Positions 52,192 to 61,362 of a DNA stretch of 64,000 bases are shown piece after piece. Made by a program: the position numbers and the translations under genes. Position 1 is the stretch's first letter. The number at the start of each line of letters is the position of its first letter. Origin of the DNA: Bryobacterales bacterium (GTDB lineage Bacteria; Acidobacteriota; Terriglobia; Bryobacterales; Bryobacteraceae); the NCBI GenBank assembly GCA_020851555.1, contig JADZCM010000014.1, forward strand, positions 168,453-232,452, in the 5' to 3' direction. The notes under the pieces were generated by a model. That model made no database searches, was not told the DNA's origin, and saw nothing but the letters and a program-made list of their open reading frames with translations.

Positions 52192-52821
52192 CTAGCGGAA
52201 TTGCTCCATTTCCGCTTCGAGCAGCGCGACGTGCTCTTCCTCCTCGGCAGCGAGTTCCAGGTAGATGTCCCGTTCCGGACTGCCTTCGGCCGCTTCGGCC
52301 GCGGCCTTGCGGAAATGGTCGCGGGTGCGCTTTTCCATCTCGATGGCCATTTCGTAGATGCGCGCCGCGGCTGTCTCGTCCGTGAAAACGATGTCACGGA
52401 ACAGCCACTCGGAGAGCCGCTGTTCCGCGGCCGGGTCCAGCTTGATCACGGACGGGTCCAGGTGGGCGTGGTACTTCTCGCCGAGCTCGTGCAGGTGATC
52501 CACCTCGTTCTCATAGAGCTGTTCGAGAATGATCCGGTTCTGTGGATTCCGGATCCGCTCGCGCGCCATGCGGTAGAAGTGAAAGGCGTTCAATTCCAAC
52601 TGCATCGCCTCCCGAACCGCCCGCAGCGCCGCGGGATCGCCCAAGTCCCGGTCCTCGATCACCTCCAGCTCGCCCCCGCACAGGAAACACCGGCCATACG
52701 GCAGGGCGATTCCGGTGGTCAGCTTATGACAGCTCCGGCAGCGCCAGGTGTACCGCACCTGGGCGCAACAGATCTCATCTTCCTCCAACACCTTGTGGCA
52801 CTTTGGACAGAACGACGGCAT
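52192..52821 (-). CDS. Rubrerythrin-like protein with N-terminal zinc ribbons
   Basis: This is 209 residues. The first 55 have three CxxC-type pairs (FCPKCHK, CRSCHK, CFLCGG) forming zinc-ribbon/rubredoxin-like metal sites. The ferritin-like four-helix domain follows with di-iron ligands ELNAFHFYRMA, NEVDHLHELG, IEMEKRTRDHF and AAEEEEHVALLE. Rubrerythrins reduce hydrogen peroxide with electrons from rubredoxin or NAD(P)H-linked reductases. Here the terminal rubredoxin is replaced by the N-terminal ribbon set. It lies 9 bases from the NfnAB-like gene on the same strand and may take electrons from it. Confidence 0.85.
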   Translation of the reverse strand: MPSFCPKCHKVLEEDEICCAQVRYTWRCRSCHKLTTGIALPYGRCFLCGGELEVIEDRDLGDPAALRAVREAMQLELNAFHFYRMARERIRNPQNRIILEQLYENEVDHLHELGEKYHAHLDPSVIKLDPAAEQRLSEWLFRDIVFTDETAAARIYEMAIEMEKRTRDHFRKAAAEAAEGSPERDIYLELAAEEEEHVALLEAEMEQFR

Positions 52822-52830
52822 CGCGCCTCC

Positions 52831-55221
52831 TCAGACAGCCTGCGCCGCAATTTCGGGAGTCTGCGGCGGCAGCAGAAGCCCCAGATACTCCAGCATGCCC
52901 CGCGCGGCCCGACGGCCGGCTCCCATCGCCAGGATCACCGTGGCGGCGCCGGTCACGATGTCGCCGCCGGCAAAGACGCCCGGGATCGAGGTCATGCCGG
53001 TGCGCTCATCGATCTCGATGTACCCCCACTTGTTGATCTTCAGCCCCGGCGTGGTCTGGGCGATGATCGGATTCGCGGAAGTGCCCAACGCGTAGATCAC
53101 CGTATCGATGGGCATGTCAAACTCCGAACCCGGTACCGGCACCGGCCGCCGCCGGCCCGAGGAATCCGGCTCGCCCAGTTCCATACGCTGGCAGCGCATG
53201 CCGGTCACCCAACCCGAGGGATTGCCCTGGATCTCCACGGGAACCGTGAGCCAGTGGAAGGCGATGCCCTCCTCCATGGCGTGATGCAACTCCTCAGCCC
53301 GCGCCGGGGACTCGCGCTGGCTCCGGCGGTAGACAATCGAAACCTGTTCGGCTCCCATCCGCAGCGCGACACGCGCGGCGTCCATCGCCGTATTGCCCGC
53401 CCCAATGACCGCGACGCGCCGCCCCATGCCCACCGGCGTATCGTAGAGAGGCTGCTGGTAGCCTCGCATCAGGTTGACCCGCGTCAGGAACTCGTTGGCG
53501 GAGAAAACCCCGTTGAACGCCTCCCCCGGAATTCCCATGAACTTCGGCGACCCGGCGCCCGTTCCCACGAACACCACGTGGTACCCCATCTCGTTCATGA
53601 GCTGCGGAATGGTGAAAAGCTTCCCGATGATGGTATCGAGCCGGATCTCTACGCCCTGCTTGCGAAGCTGGTCTATCTCGTAATCGATAATGCGCTCGGG
53701 CAGACGGAACTCGGGGATGCCGTATTTCAACACTCCGCCGGCCACGTGCAACGCCTCGAAGACGGTCACCGCCACCCCCTGCTTGATCAGGTCGCCGGCG
53801 CAGGCCAGTCCCGCCGGGCCGGAGCCCACGATGGCTGCCCGTTTGCCCGTCGAGCCTGCCGGGACCGCGGGCGGGTCCTCCCAGCCGCGCCCCATGGCCA
53901 TGTCCGCCACGAACCGCTCCAGCCTGCCGATGGAGACGGGCTGCAACTTGGCGCCGACAATGCAGGTGATCTCGCACTGCGTCTCCTGCGGGCAAACCCG
54001 GCCGCAGATGGCCGGCATCGAGTTGGCGTCTTTCAAGATCCGGTAGGATTCGCGCAGATCGCGGCGCGTCAGCGCCGCTATGAATCCCGGGATGTCAATG
54101 CCCACGGGGCAGCCGGGCACGCAGCGCGGCTTCTTGCACATCACGCAGCGCTCGGCGTCGTGCAGGGCTCCTTTGAGGTCCAGCCCGAGGTTCACCTCGA
54201 GGAAGTTGTGCACGCGCTCCTCCGCGGGCTGTTCCGGCATGTGCGAGCGCTCGGGCGGAATTGTCCGGATGTTTTTGGGCACACGGGGACCTTCGGGAGC
54301 CGGCGCCGGCTCGGGTAACGGGACGAGTTCGAAGCTGACGTCCGCCGGCGGCGCCGGCTGACGCGGCGTCCGCTTCAATCCGGCCAGGCGCTCCGACTCC
54401 GACCGGTACCTTTCGAGCGACGTTCTCTCTTCACGCTCGAACCGTTTCTGCCGAAGCGCCAGTTCGTCGAAGTTCACCCCGTGGCCGTCGAAGTCGGCGC
54501 CGTCCACGCAGGCAAACCGCATCTGCCCGCCCACCGTGACGCGGCAGGAACCGCACATGCCGGTTCCGTCCACCATGATGGAGTTCAGGCTCACGACAGT
54601 GGGGATGTTAAACGGCCGGGTCAACTCGCAACAGGCCTTCATCATGGGGATGGGCCCGATAGCCACCACCCGCCGGACTTCCCGGCCCCTCGATAACACC
54701 TCGCTCAACGCTGCGGTGACAAAGCCCTTTCGTCCGTATGAACCGTCGTCGGTGGTGACGATCAGTTCGTCGCTATAGCGCCGGAACGGCTCTTCCCAGA
54801 AGACCAGGTCGCGGGTACGGAAGCCGATGATGGAGATGGTCCGGTTGCCGTGCCTCTTGTAGTCGCGCAGTTGCGGGAAGACGGGCGCGACCCCCAATCC
54901 TCCGCCGACCAGCACCACGGTTCCATCCAGCGGCTCGATCTCGCTCGGCAGCCCGAGCGGGCCGATGAAATCCAGGATCATCTCGCCTTCGGCGAGTTCC
55001 ATCATCTGGTAGGTCGTCTTGCCCACCGCCTGGATGACCACGGTCACGGTGCCTCGCTCGGCGTCCATGTCCGCCACCGTGAGGGGAATGCGTTCGCCGC
55101 GTTCATCGATCCGCACCATCACGAAATGGCCCGCCCGCGCGGCGCGCGCCAGGTCGGGGGCGTGCACCTCCCACAGGAACGTGGTGGGGCCGAACTGCTC
55201 TCTGCGTACAATCCGATACAT
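52831..55221 (-). CDS. NfnA-NfnB-like fused NAD(P)H:ferredoxin oxidoreductase
   Basis: This is 796 residues, a single-chain version of a two-subunit enzyme. Residues 1-265 are the NfnA/SudB-type flavoprotein: FAD site, IDFIGPLG, VVLVGGGLGVAPVFP, and a [2Fe-2S] site VDGTGMCGSCRVTVGG with C223, C226, C238 and D218 as fourth ligand. Residues 290-325 are a Pro-rich linker. Residues 330-796 are the GltA/NfnB part: two [4Fe-4S] sets (CVMCKKPRCVPGCP; CGRVCPQETQCEITC), FAD at AAIVGSGPAGLACAG, NAD(P) at VAVIGAGNTAMDAARVAL, and GVFAGGDIV. It likely couples NADH, NADPH and ferredoxin redox, or acts as glutamate-synthase-like or sulfide dehydrogenase. Start is ATG 55221. Confidence 0.9.
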   Translation of the reverse strand: MYRIVRREQFGPTTFLWEVHAPDLARAARAGHFVMVRIDERGERIPLTVADMDAERGTVTVVIQAVGKTTYQMMELAEGEMILDFIGPLGLPSEIEPLDGTVVLVGGGLGVAPVFPQLRDYKRHGNRTISIIGFRTRDLVFWEEPFRRYSDELIVTTDDGSYGRKGFVTAALSEVLSRGREVRRVVAIGPIPMMKACCELTRPFNIPTVVSLNSIMVDGTGMCGSCRVTVGGQMRFACVDGADFDGHGVNFDELALRQKRFEREERTSLERYRSESERLAGLKRTPRQPAPPADVSFELVPLPEPAPAPEGPRVPKNIRTIPPERSHMPEQPAEERVHNFLEVNLGLDLKGALHDAERCVMCKKPRCVPGCPVGIDIPGFIAALTRRDLRESYRILKDANSMPAICGRVCPQETQCEITCIVGAKLQPVSIGRLERFVADMAMGRGWEDPPAVPAGSTGKRAAIVGSGPAGLACAGDLIKQGVAVTVFEALHVAGGVLKYGIPEFRLPERIIDYEIDQLRKQGVEIRLDTIIGKLFTIPQLMNEMGYHVVFVGTGAGSPKFMGIPGEAFNGVFSANEFLTRVNLMRGYQQPLYDTPVGMGRRVAVIGAGNTAMDAARVALRMGAEQVSIVYRRSQRESPARAEELHHAMEEGIAFHWLTVPVEIQGNPSGWVTGMRCQRMELGEPDSSGRRRPVPVPGSEFDMPIDTVIYALGTSANPIIAQTTPGLKINKWGYIEIDERTGMTSIPGVFAGGDIVTGAATVILAMGAGRRAARGMLEYLGLLLPPQTPEIAAQAV

Positions 55222-55298
55222 CCGTCCCTGCGCCCTCCGCCGTCCATCTTAGCAGAGGCCCTGTCGCGGCTCCGGATCCTCTGCGCGCGGGGCGTTTC

Positions 55299-55799
55299 CT
55301 ACCAAGTGTGGGTTTCGGCCACGTTGCAGGTCCAGCAGACAGGAGCGTGCGTTGCCAGCACGCCGGGGATCGACTCCGCTCTCAGGTCGCTCCACTGAAC
55401 CAGCCGCAACTCCGGGCTCAGGAGGCAAGGCTTGTGCCCGGTCCAGCGGATCTCCCCGAGCGGGGCGCCACAGCACGCGCACCGCTTGTCCTGATACCAC
55501 TTCTCGATGATGTTGCGCACGAGGCAGTCCTCGGGGGCATGCTCGAGTTGGCGCAAGCAGGGTTGACCGCAGGCGCGCTTCCCGGGCCAGCGTGAGCAGC
55601 GGGCGAGCCGCAGGCGCCTCCGCCCCCATAGTAGCCGCCACCGGTTCAGGCGTACCGCCGCCGGCTTCCCGGTTTCCGGGCAGGTCACCACGCCCTGCCC
55701 CCGGAATCTCCACATTCTGCTTGCAGCCAGCGCCAGGAGGCCGGCAAGCAGGACTGCGGCGAGCCAGAGAGCCGTGCCCATCGCTGCAATTCTATGCAC
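55299..55799 (-). CDS. Membrane-anchored cysteine-rich protein, unknown function
   Basis: This is 166 residues. One N-terminal transmembrane segment (ALWLAAVLLAGLLALAASRM) is followed by a domain with about 12 cysteines in pairs: VTCPETGKPAAV, ARCSRWPGKRACGQPCLRQL, CLVRN, CACCGAPLGE, VCWTCN. They probably bind zinc or haem-like metals. WYQDKRCACCGAPLG resembles a zinc finger. The start could be ATG 55799 or ATG 55781. Homologues I recall are annotated as hypothetical; no function is known. It is upstream of, and in the same direction as, the NfnAB-like gene but 78 bases apart. Confidence 0.55.
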   Translation of the reverse strand: MHRIAAMGTALWLAAVLLAGLLALAASRMWRFRGQGVVTCPETGKPAAVRLNRWRLLWGRRRLRLARCSRWPGKRACGQPCLRQLEHAPEDCLVRNIIEKWYQDKRCACCGAPLGEIRWTGHKPCLLSPELRLVQWSDLRAESIPGVLATHAPVCWTCNVAETHTW

Positions 55800-55858
55800 G
55801 TTACGGCGGGCCGGCGCAAGGACGGCCGGGTTAGAATATCAAAGAGGCAAACACCCCC

Positions 55859-56377
55859 ATGACCCGCGTTTTCGCAATAAGCAGCGTCCTTGTGTTTCTG
55901 TTCGCCTGCGCTCTGGAGGCCCAGGCGCCGGCCCCAACCCTCAGCGCCGAAACCAAACAGGCCTGGACAGCCATCAAAGGCAACCTGTTGAAAGCCGCCG
56001 ACAAGATGTCCGAGGCCGACTACAGTTTCAAGCCGACGTCTGAAATCCGCAGCTTCGGTGAGATGATCGCGCATATCTCCGATAGCGCTCTGCGTACGTG
56101 CGCCGCCGTGAAGGGCGAACAGCAGAAAGCCGATGCCGCCACCAAGACCACCAAGGCCGAGCTGACCGCCGCGCTGAAGGCATCGTTCGATTATTGCGAC
56201 ACCGCTTACAACACGCTCACCGACGCCAACGCCATGGAGATCGTGAAGGCGGGCCGCGGCGGACGGACCAGGGCTTTCGCGCTGGCCTACAACACCGCGC
56301 ATATGAACGAGTCTTACGGCTACATCGCCGTCTATATGCGGTTGAAGGGGGTCACGCCGCCTTCGAGCGAGAAGTAG
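55859..56377 (+). CDS. Secreted DinB-family protein
   Basis: This is 172 residues with a signal peptide (MTRVFAISSVLVFLFACALE, cleavage after AQA). It has the DinB/YfiT four-helix shape: FKPTSEIRSFGEMIAHISDS, ALRTCAAVKGEQQ, LYNTAHMNESYGYIAVYMRL-type ending. The metal His of the family are present in MIAHISD and NTAHMNE. Intracellular DinB proteins are thiol or metal S-transferases, but the signal peptide points outside. A TAGAAT-like -10 lies at 55832-55837. Confidence 0.8.
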   Translation: MTRVFAISSVLVFLFACALEAQAPAPTLSAETKQAWTAIKGNLLKAADKMSEADYSFKPTSEIRSFGEMIAHISDSALRTCAAVKGEQQKADAATKTTKAELTAALKASFDYCDTAYNTLTDANAMEIVKAGRGGRTRAFALAYNTAHMNESYGYIAVYMRLKGVTPPSSEK

Positions 56378-56411
56378 GCGCGTTGCTGGGCGGGCTCAAG
56401 GTCCGGCCACC

Positions 56412-57467
56412 ATGCGCTTCGCCTTTCTGACAGCCACGCCCTTGAATCCGTTCGAGGGCAGCGGCACGTACGCGGGTCTCGCGGCTCTGGCGGCCGGGTT
56501 GCGGGTCTTAGGCCACGAGGTCGAAATCGTAGCGCCCGATCCGCGCTTGCCTGTTTTCACGCTCCGCCGCCTGTGGTTCAACGAACAGCTTCGGAGACGC
56601 CGCTGGGAGGCCTTCGACCTCGTTGTCGGATTCGACATGGACGGCTACCGGATCGCCGGCCGCACCGGCCGCCCGCACGTCGCCTCCATCAAGGGGCTGA
56701 TTGCCGACGAGATGCGTTTCGAGCGCGGCGCGACGCGTCTCAGCATGGCGGCGCAGGCGGCCTGCGAAGCCCGGCACGTGCGGCGCGCCAGTCTGGTGGT
56801 GACCACCAGCCGGTACCTGGCGGCGCGCCTGGAGGAGTTGTACAAACCTCCCCGCGCCGCCGCCGTCGTGCCGGAGTTGATCGACCTGGAACGGTGGGCG
56901 GAACTCTTCCGGGAGAATCCGGCCGAACCCGAGCCGGGCGAGTTCGCGGTGTTGTCCGTCGGCCGGTTCTACCCCCGCAAGCGGTTTGCCGTTCTCCTGG
57001 AGGCCGCGGCCGAACTGCGCACGGAACTGCCGCAGCTACGAGTGCGGATCGTTGGAGACGGGCCCGAACGCGGCAGGCTCCTGTCGATGTGCCGCCGTCT
57101 GCGGCTGGAACCCACGGTGCGCTGGCTGGGGAACTTGAGCCAGGCGGAGCTCGCCCGGGAGTACAACCGGTGTTCTGTTTTCGCCCTCCCCAGCGTGCAG
57201 GAGGGCTTCGGGATCGTCTTCCTGGAGGCGATGGCCGCCGGCAAGCCGGTCGTAGCCGCGAGAGCCGGCGCCGTGCCAGAGGTCGTGGAGCACGGCCTGC
57301 TGGTCGAACCCGGCAGCGCCCAGGCGCTGGCCGATGGCCTCAGAAAGATGTGCCGCGATGCGCTCCTGCGCCGGAGGCTCGCCGAGGCTGGCGCCGGCGC
57401 CGTGTTCAGGTACAATACCCCTGAGGTATCGCGGCAGTTTCTGACCGCCGTCCGCCACCTCGTCTGA
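56412..57467 (+). CDS. Glycosyltransferase family 4
   Basis: This 351-residue GT-B glycosyltransferase has an N-domain opening MRFAFLTATPLNPFEGSGTY AGLA split by a Gly-rich nucleotide-sugar acceptor region. The C-domain has VLSVGRFYPRKRFAVLLEAA, the Lys-Arg of the phosphate site, RWLGNLSQAELAREYNRC, and the EGFGIVFLEAMAAGKPVVA motif with catalytic Glu pair. Retaining GT4 enzymes transfer sugars to lipids or polysaccharides. Its stop overlaps the start of the DUF5916 gene by one base (TGATG), so the two are co-translated. Confidence 0.9.
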   Translation: MRFAFLTATPLNPFEGSGTYAGLAALAAGLRVLGHEVEIVAPDPRLPVFTLRRLWFNEQLRRRRWEAFDLVVGFDMDGYRIAGRTGRPHVASIKGLIADEMRFERGATRLSMAAQAACEARHVRRASLVVTTSRYLAARLEELYKPPRAAAVVPELIDLERWAELFRENPAEPEPGEFAVLSVGRFYPRKRFAVLLEAAAELRTELPQLRVRIVGDGPERGRLLSMCRRLRLEPTVRWLGNLSQAELAREYNRCSVFALPSVQEGFGIVFLEAMAAGKPVVAARAGAVPEVVEHGLLVEPGSAQALADGLRKMCRDALLRRRLAEAGAGAVFRYNTPEVSRQFLTAVRHLV

Positions 57468-59635
57468 TGCCGTCCGCGTTCAGCAGGGTTTCTCTGCTGT
57501 TGGTCAGCGTGCTTGCCGGCTGCTACGCCGGCGAGCCGGGCCCGGGCCTGCGGGTCTTTATGGCAGGGGAACCCGTGCGCGTGGACGGACGGCTCGACGA
57601 GCCGGCGTGGCGGGCGGCCGAGCCCGTCTTGCTGACCCAGCAATCGCCCCGTCCCGGTGAACCGACCCCCTTCCGGACCGAGGTGCGCGTGCTTCTGGCG
57701 GGAAGATCCATCTACTTCGGTTTTTCATGCACCGACGCGGAACCGGACCGCATAGCCGTGCATACGATGCAGTTCGACGGGGCGATGGGCGGCGACGACA
57801 CCGTGACGGTGGTGCTCGACCCCTACGGAGACCGGCGCACGGGCTACGCCTTCAAGATCAATGCGGCGGGCGCGCGCGCCGACGGGCTCATCAACGACCC
57901 GGAGCACATCTCCAGCGACTGGGACGGCATCTGGGACGCCCGAACCGCGCGCACGGCCGACGGCTGGTCGGCGGAAATAGAGATCCCGCTCCACACCCTC
58001 AACTTCATCCCGGGGCAGGGCGCATGGGGACTGAACCTGGAGCGGACCGTGGCGCGCGAACACCTGGTCCTGCGCTGGGCGTCGCCGACGCTCGATTCAT
58101 TTACGGGAGACATGAGCCGGGCCGGAGTCATGAGCGGCATGGAGAATGTCGAGCAAGGCCGCGGCCTGGAGTTCACTCCCTACTGGGCCGGCCGCACCAA
58201 TCGGGAGTTCGGGGCGGGTGCCCGGACGTGGCTGGGGGCCGGCGGATTCGACTTCACCTGGCGCATGACCCCTCAGATGGCCGCCGTCCTGACGCTGAAC
58301 ACGGATTTCGCGGAGACCGAAGTGGACTCCCGGCAGATCAACATTACACGCTTCCCCCTGTTCTTCCCCGAGAAGCGCGCATTCTTCCTGGAAGGGTCCA
58401 ACCAATTTGAGTTCGGTCCCTACCTTGGCCGCGCGTTCATCCCGTTCTTCAGCCGGCGTATCGGCTTGTTGGAGGGCCGGCAGGTGCCCATCGACGCGGG
58501 AGTGAAACTGAACGGCCGGGCAGGCCGCTGGCAGTTGGCGCTCCTCGACGTGCAAACGCGGAGCACGAGTTTCGCGCCCGCGGTCAACCTCTTCGCGGGG
58601 CGGACATCTTACGACGTGAACCGCAATCTGCGGGTAGGCGCCTTGCTGACCAACGGCGATCCGGCCGGACGGAAGCGGAACACTCTGGCGGGTTTTGACG
58701 CCCTCTGGCGGACCTCCCGGTTCCGCGGCAACAAGAACCTCCTGATCGGCGGTTGGACTGCGTTCAGCGCGGGTGATCTGCAACCGGGCCGGCGGACGGG
58801 ATGGGGCTACAAGGTGGACTACCCCAATGACCTTCTGACCTGCTACATCTCCACGCAGGAGTTCGGGGACGCGCTCACTCCGCTGCTCGGCTACCTCCCC
58901 CGCCCTGGCACGCGCCAGCACCAGGGAGGATGCAGGGTAAGCCCGCGGCCCGCGAAAAACGGGTCCTTCGGGTGGATCCGCCAGGTCTATTTCGCGAACC
59001 ACTACACGCGGACCACGAACCTGAAAGGGATCAACGAGTCCTGGAGCTTTCAGGTCACGCCGCTCTGGGCGCAACTGGAGTCCGGCGAGATCCTGCGGGT
59101 GAGTTGGGCGCCTCAATACGAGTTCCTCGCCGCGCCTTTCATGATCGTTCCGGGCCTGGCCATCGCCCCCGGCGCTTACCGGTTTGACCGGTTCACGGCG
59201 TCGGCCATGACGAGCGTCCACCGGCCCTTCATCGCAAGCTTCGTATCCACCTGGGGCACCTTCTACGACGGGACACTCACCCAGCACGCGGGAACGGTGA
59301 ATTGGACCTCCCCGCGAGGACGGATAGAACTCGGCCTGGGAGGCGAGACCAATTTCGGCCACCTGAAAGCCGGTAACTTCGTTCAGCGGCTATGGCAATT
59401 GAAGACAAACCTGGCCTGGAATCCACGGCTGGTGCTTTCCAGTTTTGTCCAGTACGACAGCCTGTCGCGGAATCTGGGAGCCAACACAAGGCTGCGGTGG
59501 ACCATGAGGCCGAACCGGGAATTCTTCCTGGTGTGGAACCGTGGGTGGCTGAGACCTCTGGAACGGCCTGATCTGGCCATCCTGCCCGAAAGTGAGATGC
59601 TCGCGGTCAAGTTCCGCTGGACCTTCCGCATATAG
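57467..59635 (+). CDS. DUF5916 protein with CBM9-like N-terminus
   Basis: This is 722 residues. The N-terminus has a signal peptide with a possible lipobox (LAGC at 16-19). A CBM9-like domain follows (VDGRLDEPAWRAAEPVLLTQ; FGFSCTDAEPDRIAVH; VTVVLDPYGDRRTGYAFKIN). The C-terminal part (about 200-722) has alternating strands and a motif FPLFFPEKRAFFLEGSNQFE, typical of DUF5916, a predicted outer-membrane beta-barrel. The protein is large, GC-rich and transmembrane-beta in style. Substrate or cargo is unknown; carbohydrate binding is the best hint. Confidence 0.88.
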   Translation: MPSAFSRVSLLLVSVLAGCYAGEPGPGLRVFMAGEPVRVDGRLDEPAWRAAEPVLLTQQSPRPGEPTPFRTEVRVLLAGRSIYFGFSCTDAEPDRIAVHTMQFDGAMGGDDTVTVVLDPYGDRRTGYAFKINAAGARADGLINDPEHISSDWDGIWDARTARTADGWSAEIEIPLHTLNFIPGQGAWGLNLERTVAREHLVLRWASPTLDSFTGDMSRAGVMSGMENVEQGRGLEFTPYWAGRTNREFGAGARTWLGAGGFDFTWRMTPQMAAVLTLNTDFAETEVDSRQINITRFPLFFPEKRAFFLEGSNQFEFGPYLGRAFIPFFSRRIGLLEGRQVPIDAGVKLNGRAGRWQLALLDVQTRSTSFAPAVNLFAGRTSYDVNRNLRVGALLTNGDPAGRKRNTLAGFDALWRTSRFRGNKNLLIGGWTAFSAGDLQPGRRTGWGYKVDYPNDLLTCYISTQEFGDALTPLLGYLPRPGTRQHQGGCRVSPRPAKNGSFGWIRQVYFANHYTRTTNLKGINESWSFQVTPLWAQLESGEILRVSWAPQYEFLAAPFMIVPGLAIAPGAYRFDRFTASAMTSVHRPFIASFVSTWGTFYDGTLTQHAGTVNWTSPRGRIELGLGGETNFGHLKAGNFVQRLWQLKTNLAWNPRLVLSSFVQYDSLSRNLGANTRLRWTMRPNREFFLVWNRGWLRPLERPDLAILPESEMLAVKFRWTFRI

Positions 59636-59706
59636 AGCCGCCTCGCTGTGCTGGAGCCGGGAGCGAAGGTGCCATAATGGGAGGACACGATTGAGGCGGA
59701 ATACGG

Positions 59707-61362
59707 GTGCCGCGGAGCTTCGATACGACGATTGTGACATGGAAGACCGGTGGGCATCTCCGCTCCATCGAGTTTCCTTCGACGCTGTGCCAGAACATCC
59801 TGGAGCAGCGCGGCGGCGCTGCACCGGGGCCCGCTGACCGGTGTCAGGCCGGAGGGGTGCTCTTCGGCGTGAAGAGCGGCAGGAGCGTCAAGATCGTTTC
59901 CTTTCGCGCGCTCGAATGCGAGCACGCCTACGGCCCGGAGTTCGAACTCTCTCCCAACGATGAAGCCCGGCTCCGGGAAGCACTGGAAGAGAATCCGGGC
60001 GTCGGGGCGCCTGTTCAGACGCGGCCCGTCGGCTGGTATCTGACCAAGGAGCGTTGGTCGGTCCTCACGCACCAGGACAGGGTGATCTACGACCGGTACT
60101 TCTCCCACCCCTGGCAGGTGACCCTCCAGGTCGTGCTGGGCGAGGCAGGCCAGTGCCTCGCCGGGTTCTTCTACCGCACCAAAGACAATTCGATCTGGGT
60201 AACGCGCGGCGAATTCCGGATGGCGGCACACTGGCGCGGGACTGAAGCGGAAGCCTCCCGCCCGGTCACGGCCGGTACGGCCGCGACGGCGCCGGCCGGG
60301 CAAGGTTCCTCGCCTGCCCTCGGCCCTGTCCCGCCCGAGGGAGACCCCCCTCCCCTGGCAGACCAGGAACTGGAGAAACCTCCCGAGCCGGAACCCACCA
60401 AAACAAGCGTGCAAACAGCGGAGACTCGCGATCTTCCCGGCCCCGCTATCTTGGAGGTTGAAACCGCGCACCGGTCCCTCAGACTCGCACCAAAGGCGGA
60501 TCGGGATCCCGATCCGTTGCCGCCCTACTGCGCCTTCTTCGGTTTCAGGAGCGAGCCGTTCGCGGCGGGCGGCGTTTTCTGGGGCCGCCAGCATCAGAGA
60601 GCGCTGGCCGAATTAGCCCGCGGCATCCGGTTGCGGAGCGGAGTGGCCGTTCTGACGGGAAGAGCGGGGACGGGCAAGACTACCCTCCTGCTTCGCCTCG
60701 CCGAGCGCCTGGTGCGGGAGTCCATTGAATTCGGCTTGATCCTGAATCCCGGAGCCGGCAGCCTCGATTTCTACGAATCCCTGGCCCGCGACCTCTATCT
60801 CTCCTGGACCCGGCGGTCGCGTGAGGAGGTTCTTCAGAGTCTCGCTGAGTTCCTGCACGACCAGGCGCGCCGGGGGAGCACCACCGCGCTCCTGATCGAC
60901 AACGCGCAGGACCTGGACCGGGAGGTTCTCGAAGATCTGCGGTTGTTGGACGAACTGCGGGACCGTCGCGGAAGATTGGCGCAGGTGGTCCTCTGCGGAA
61001 CCCCGGACCTTAACGGCAGGCTGGGGTCCGGCGATTCGGGATGGTCGGCTCATCCTCTCGCGATGCACCTTCACCTCAGACCGCTCGCTCAAGGAGAAAC
61101 CGCGCGCTACATCGCTGACCGGATGGCGGAAGCAGGGGTGGATTCGAGTTCTGTTTTTCCGCCGGGCGTGGTGGCGGAGATTCACCGGCTCTCGGGGGGT
61201 ATTCTGCACCGGATCGATACAGTGTGCAACCGCCTTCTGGCGCGCTGCTTCTCCTTCGGCGCCACAACCGCCACCGTTGATCTTCTGGAGGGTACGGATT
61301 CCGAGCCTGACAGGCCGCAACCGGCGCCGAGTCTGGTGAGAAGTCTCGGGCGGACCGGCTGA
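59707..61362 (+). CDS. MPN-like domain/ExeA-type AAA+ ATPase fusion
   Basis: This is 551 residues from GTG 59707. Residues 20-160 resemble an MPN/JAB domain (AGGVLFGVKSGRSVKIVSFR; VGWYLTKERWSVLTHQDRVI; HPWQVTLQVVLGEAGQ; AGFFYRTKD), but the JAMM metal motif HxHx10D is absent. A Pro-rich linker (180-270) leads to an ExeA/GspA-like AAA+ domain: FFGFRSEPFAAGG, Walker A LTGRAGTGKTTLL (318-325), Walker B TALLIDNAQDL, arginine-rich sensor 2 region. ExeA-type ATPases work with peptidoglycan-associated or transposition partners. No partner gene is visible. The N-domain could act as a protein adaptor. Confidence 0.8.
   Translation: MPRSFDTTIVTWKTGGHLRSIEFPSTLCQNILEQRGGAAPGPADRCQAGGVLFGVKSGRSVKIVSFRALECEHAYGPEFELSPNDEARLREALEENPGVGAPVQTRPVGWYLTKERWSVLTHQDRVIYDRYFSHPWQVTLQVVLGEAGQCLAGFFYRTKDNSIWVTRGEFRMAAHWRGTEAEASRPVTAGTAATAPAGQGSSPALGPVPPEGDPPPLADQELEKPPEPEPTKTSVQTAETRDLPGPAILEVETAHRSLRLAPKADRDPDPLPPYCAFFGFRSEPFAAGGVFWGRQHQRALAELARGIRLRSGVAVLTGRAGTGKTTLLLRLAERLVRESIEFGLILNPGAGSLDFYESLARDLYLSWTRRSREEVLQSLAEFLHDQARRGSTTALLIDNAQDLDREVLEDLRLLDELRDRRGRLAQVVLCGTPDLNGRLGSGDSGWSAHPLAMHLHLRPLAQGETARYIADRMAEAGVDSSSVFPPGVVAEIHRLSGGILHRIDTVCNRLLARCFSFGATTATVDLLEGTDSEPDRPQPAPSLVRSLGRTG

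Noticed and set aside
52171..54318. A 715-codon open frame on the plus strand opposite the NfnAB-like and rubrerythrin genes
   Set aside because: No recognisable domain; the opposite strand has complete cofactor motifs over the same stretch.
58097..60594. Two long minus-strand frames opposite the DUF5916 and AAA+ genes
   Set aside because: No motif or start signal; both follow the GC-skew shadow pattern.
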